Shown here one piece after another: positions 7,687-8,980 of a stretch of 8,980 nt of DNA. The notes under the pieces are model-generated. The model saw only the letters and a list, made by a program, of their open reading frames with translations. It searched no databases and had not been told where the DNA came from. The stretch spans positions 1 to 8,980 of the forward strand of contig WTJB01000103.1 of assembly GCA_011526335.1 (NCBI GenBank). Reading direction: 5' to 3'. The translations under genes and the position numbers were made by a program. Source of the DNA: Candidatus Arcticimaribacter sp. Lineage in GTDB: Bacteria; Bacteroidota; Bacteroidia; Flavobacteriales; Flavobacteriaceae. Each line of letters begins with the position of its first letter. Position 1 is the stretch's first letter.

Positions 7687-8094
7687 ATGACCATGAAACA
7701 GTTAATTTACACACTTACGTTACTTTTTTGCCTCTCTACTTATGCGCAAAAACCTGAAAGAGGGGAAAAAATGAGCCTGGAACAGCGCGCACAACTGCAA
7801 GCAAAACAGATGCAATTGCACTTAGATTTTTCAGCAGAAAAAACACCGCTTATCGTCGAAGTACTCGAAAAGCATTACGCACAACTCAAAAACCTACGTC
7901 GAGACAAATCCGCAAAAAGCAGCTTTGACAACCGTATGGCTCTGTTAGACCTTCAGATTGCCTTAAAGAAAGAGATGAAAAAATTGCTATCCGAAGAGGA
8001 ATTTGATGCATGGGAAAAAATGCGAAAGAAAAAAAGAAAACAAATAGCTAAGGGGGCACGAAATTCAAGCCATAAAGAAAAGCACAACCCATAA
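7687..8094 (+). CDS. Small secreted charged protein, Spy/CpxP-like, function unknown
   Basis: This 135-residue product has a signal peptide (MKQLIYTLTLLFCLSTYA, then Q), so it is probably periplasmic. The mature part is mostly helical and highly charged. MSLEQRAQLQAKQMQLHLDF (29-48), and later DLQIALKKEMKKLLSEEEFDAWEKM, have the pattern of flavobacterial proteins loosely related to the Spy/CpxP (LTXXQ) periplasmic chaperones, where a helix with E-Q-R-A is followed by a second ending in an L-x-x-E-E-F-x-x-W segment. That relation is inferred from pattern only. The tail (RKKKRKQIAKGARNSSHKEK) is strongly basic. Two starts are possible: ATG 7687 (MTMKQ) and ATG 7693 (MKQ); the second gives the more usual signal peptide. 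It lies 68 bp after lysS with no terminator between, so read-through is possible. A strong terminator follows. Confidence 0.75.
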   Translation: MTMKQLIYTLTLLFCLSTYAQKPERGEKMSLEQRAQLQAKQMQLHLDFSAEKTPLIVEVLEKHYAQLKNLRRDKSAKSSFDNRMALLDLQIALKKEMKKLLSEEEFDAWEKMRKKKRKQIAKGARNSSHKEKHNP

Positions 8095-8138
8095 AGTTTT
8101 AATTAAAACAGCTTGAATACCCTATAGTTTAAGCATAA

Positions 8139-8178
8139 AAAAAGGCCTTTTTTCTAGCATGAGAGAAAAGGCCTTTTT
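8139..8178. terminator. Bidirectional intrinsic terminator between convergent genes
   Basis: Two 17-base arms (8139-8155 and 8162-8178) pair around a 6-base loop (8156-8161), with GGCC at the centre of each arm flanked by A and T runs. The only non-Watson-Crick pair is T8152-G8165, a U-G wobble in the plus-strand RNA and an A-C mismatch in the minus-strand RNA. A and T runs on both sides give a U-tract in either direction. It lies 44 bp after the stop of the small secreted protein and 15 bp after the stop of the OmpA gene, so it serves both. Confidence 0.9.
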
Positions 8179-8193
8179 GGTAATCAAAAAAAA

Positions 8194-8980
8194 TCAATAG
8201 ACTTTAAACTCAGTACGTCTGTTTTTTAGATGTTCATTATTGCTACAATCTACACCATTGCTGCAATCGTTTAGCAATTTGGTTTCGCCATATCCAACGG
8301 CAATCAATCTAGACTTGTCTACACCTTTTGAGATCAGGTATTCCACAACATTTTTAGCTCGATTTTCGGATAAGGTTAAATTAAAGTGATCACTTCCTTG
8401 TGCATCGGTATGCGAACCAATTTCAATAATGGAGGTTTGGTCTTTTTGCAATAGATGCAATACGTGTTTATCAATAATTTTTTTAGCATCAGCAGTCAAG
8501 GCTGCGCTCCCCAAGGCATAGTGTATCGGTAAAATTTTTCCGCGTTCTGGAAGGGTACAAGGAACTTAACGCCAAGCACTCATTCCGCCTTTTTTGACCA
8601 ATACTTTTTTGGTGACTTCTTTGTATTCTGCTGGAATTGATATTTTTCGCGTGGTCTCATCTTTGACCAAAACACTTCGTTGCACGCGCTGTATTTTGGC
8701 AGGAATATCTTCCTCGCTCGTTTGTGCAGGACGAGTTTCGACTTGACGGGTGATTAATTTATACTTCCCTTCCTTTCGGGTCGAAGCAGTATTGGCAGCG
8801 GCAGAAAGCTTTTCTACCGGAATATCTCTTTCAATTGCAGCAATCTCTCTATAATGAAATATCCTACAATCCGCTGGGTTAATGGATGGACAGTTAGGAT
8901 CATCTTCTCCGGCGACCCAATTCCCTGTTTTGGGTTTTATAACCACCGTCTCATGATTTGTACTAAAGCAAGCCGGAATG
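8194..8980 (-). pseudogene. OmpA family protein interrupted by an in-frame stop (N-terminus outside window)
   Basis: One reading frame runs from the window edge to the TGA at 8194-8196, broken only by TAA at 8566-8568. The upstream part holds NWVAGEDDPNCPSINPADCR and repeated [V/I]-P-A-x-[Y/I]-[K/Q]-x-V segments ending VLVKKGGMSAWR; the family I recall continues W-R-E-V-x-C, and here the frame after the stop reads VPC, so GAA to TAA is the simplest explanation. The downstream part is a full OmpA-like peptidoglycan-binding domain: ILPIHYALGSAALTADAKK, EIGSHTDAQGSDHFNLTLSE, NRAKNVVEYLISKGVD, and KNRRTEFKVY with the diaminopimelate-contacting D and R positions. An intact product would anchor the outer membrane to peptidoglycan. 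The truncated product would lose that domain; the only start for the second half is a TTG at 8514, inside the domain, without a signal peptide. A sequencing error cannot be excluded. Confidence 0.8.
8566..8568 (-). other. In-frame TAA codon disrupting the OmpA gene
   Basis: On the minus strand the codons read AGT GCT TGG CGT TAA GTT CCT TGT, that is S-A-W-R-stop-V-P-C. The frame is kept on both sides, so no indel is involved. Relatives of this family have glutamate after W-R, and one G-to-T change turns GAA into TAA. Confidence 0.75.

Noticed and set aside
8566..8568. Programmed stop-codon readthrough or recoding at the OmpA TAA
   Set aside because: No recoding element is visible nearby, TAA is the least read-through stop codon, and other genes here use TAA as a normal stop, so a point mutation or error is simpler.
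1..8980. Mobile elements, CRISPR arrays, tRNA or rRNA genes, defence or biosynthetic clusters
   Set aside because: No transposase, integrase, direct-repeat array, cloverleaf or related gene was seen; the content is core housekeeping and envelope genes.

Overview
The window looks like ordinary chromosomal DNA from a member of the Bacteroidota, most likely a marine-type Flavobacteriaceae. The evidence is a Porin_10-type outer-membrane protein, a lysyl-tRNA synthetase with a long C-terminal extension, an OmpA protein of the type with a DPNC-x-S-x-x-P-x-D-C motif, TAnnTTTG-type promoter -7 boxes (TATCTTTG before lysS, TAAATTTG before the lipoprotein gene), and almost no Shine-Dalgarno sequences. 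Coding density is high and no mobile elements, CRISPR arrays, tRNAs or rRNAs were seen.

Layout: (1) 1-1796, minus: 598 codons of a putative porin, 3' end outside the window. (2) 1886-4990, plus: rnhB (RNase HII), then 30 bp later a large 823-residue lipoprotein whose C-terminal third looks like a six-unit beta-propeller. (3) 4980-5847, minus: a 57-residue YqaE/Pmp3-family membrane peptide with a GTG start, overlapped at its 3' end by lipB (octanoyltransferase), which probably begins at a TTG. lipB and the lipoprotein gene converge and their stop ends overlap by 11 bp. (4) 5927-8094, plus: lysS, then a small secreted charged protein that resembles Spy/CpxP-like flavobacterial proteins. (5) A strong bidirectional hairpin terminator at 8139-8178. 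(6) 8194-8980, minus: an OmpA-family protein interrupted by one in-frame TAA, with its N-terminus outside the window.

The genes are mostly housekeeping: RNA:DNA hybrid removal (rnhB), protein lipoylation (lipB) and translation (lysS). Around them sit envelope proteins (porin, lipoprotein, YqaE-like peptide, Spy-like protein, OmpA). They do not form one pathway. Three divergent or convergent junctions separate them into short independent transcription units.

I found no clear new defence, mobile or biosynthetic system. The points most worth a second look are the unnamed propeller lipoprotein paired with rnhB, the small yqaE gene hidden by its GTG start and its overlap with lipB, the nonsense codon in the OmpA gene, and a perfect 8-bp inverted repeat sitting on the promoter-like box before the lipoprotein gene.
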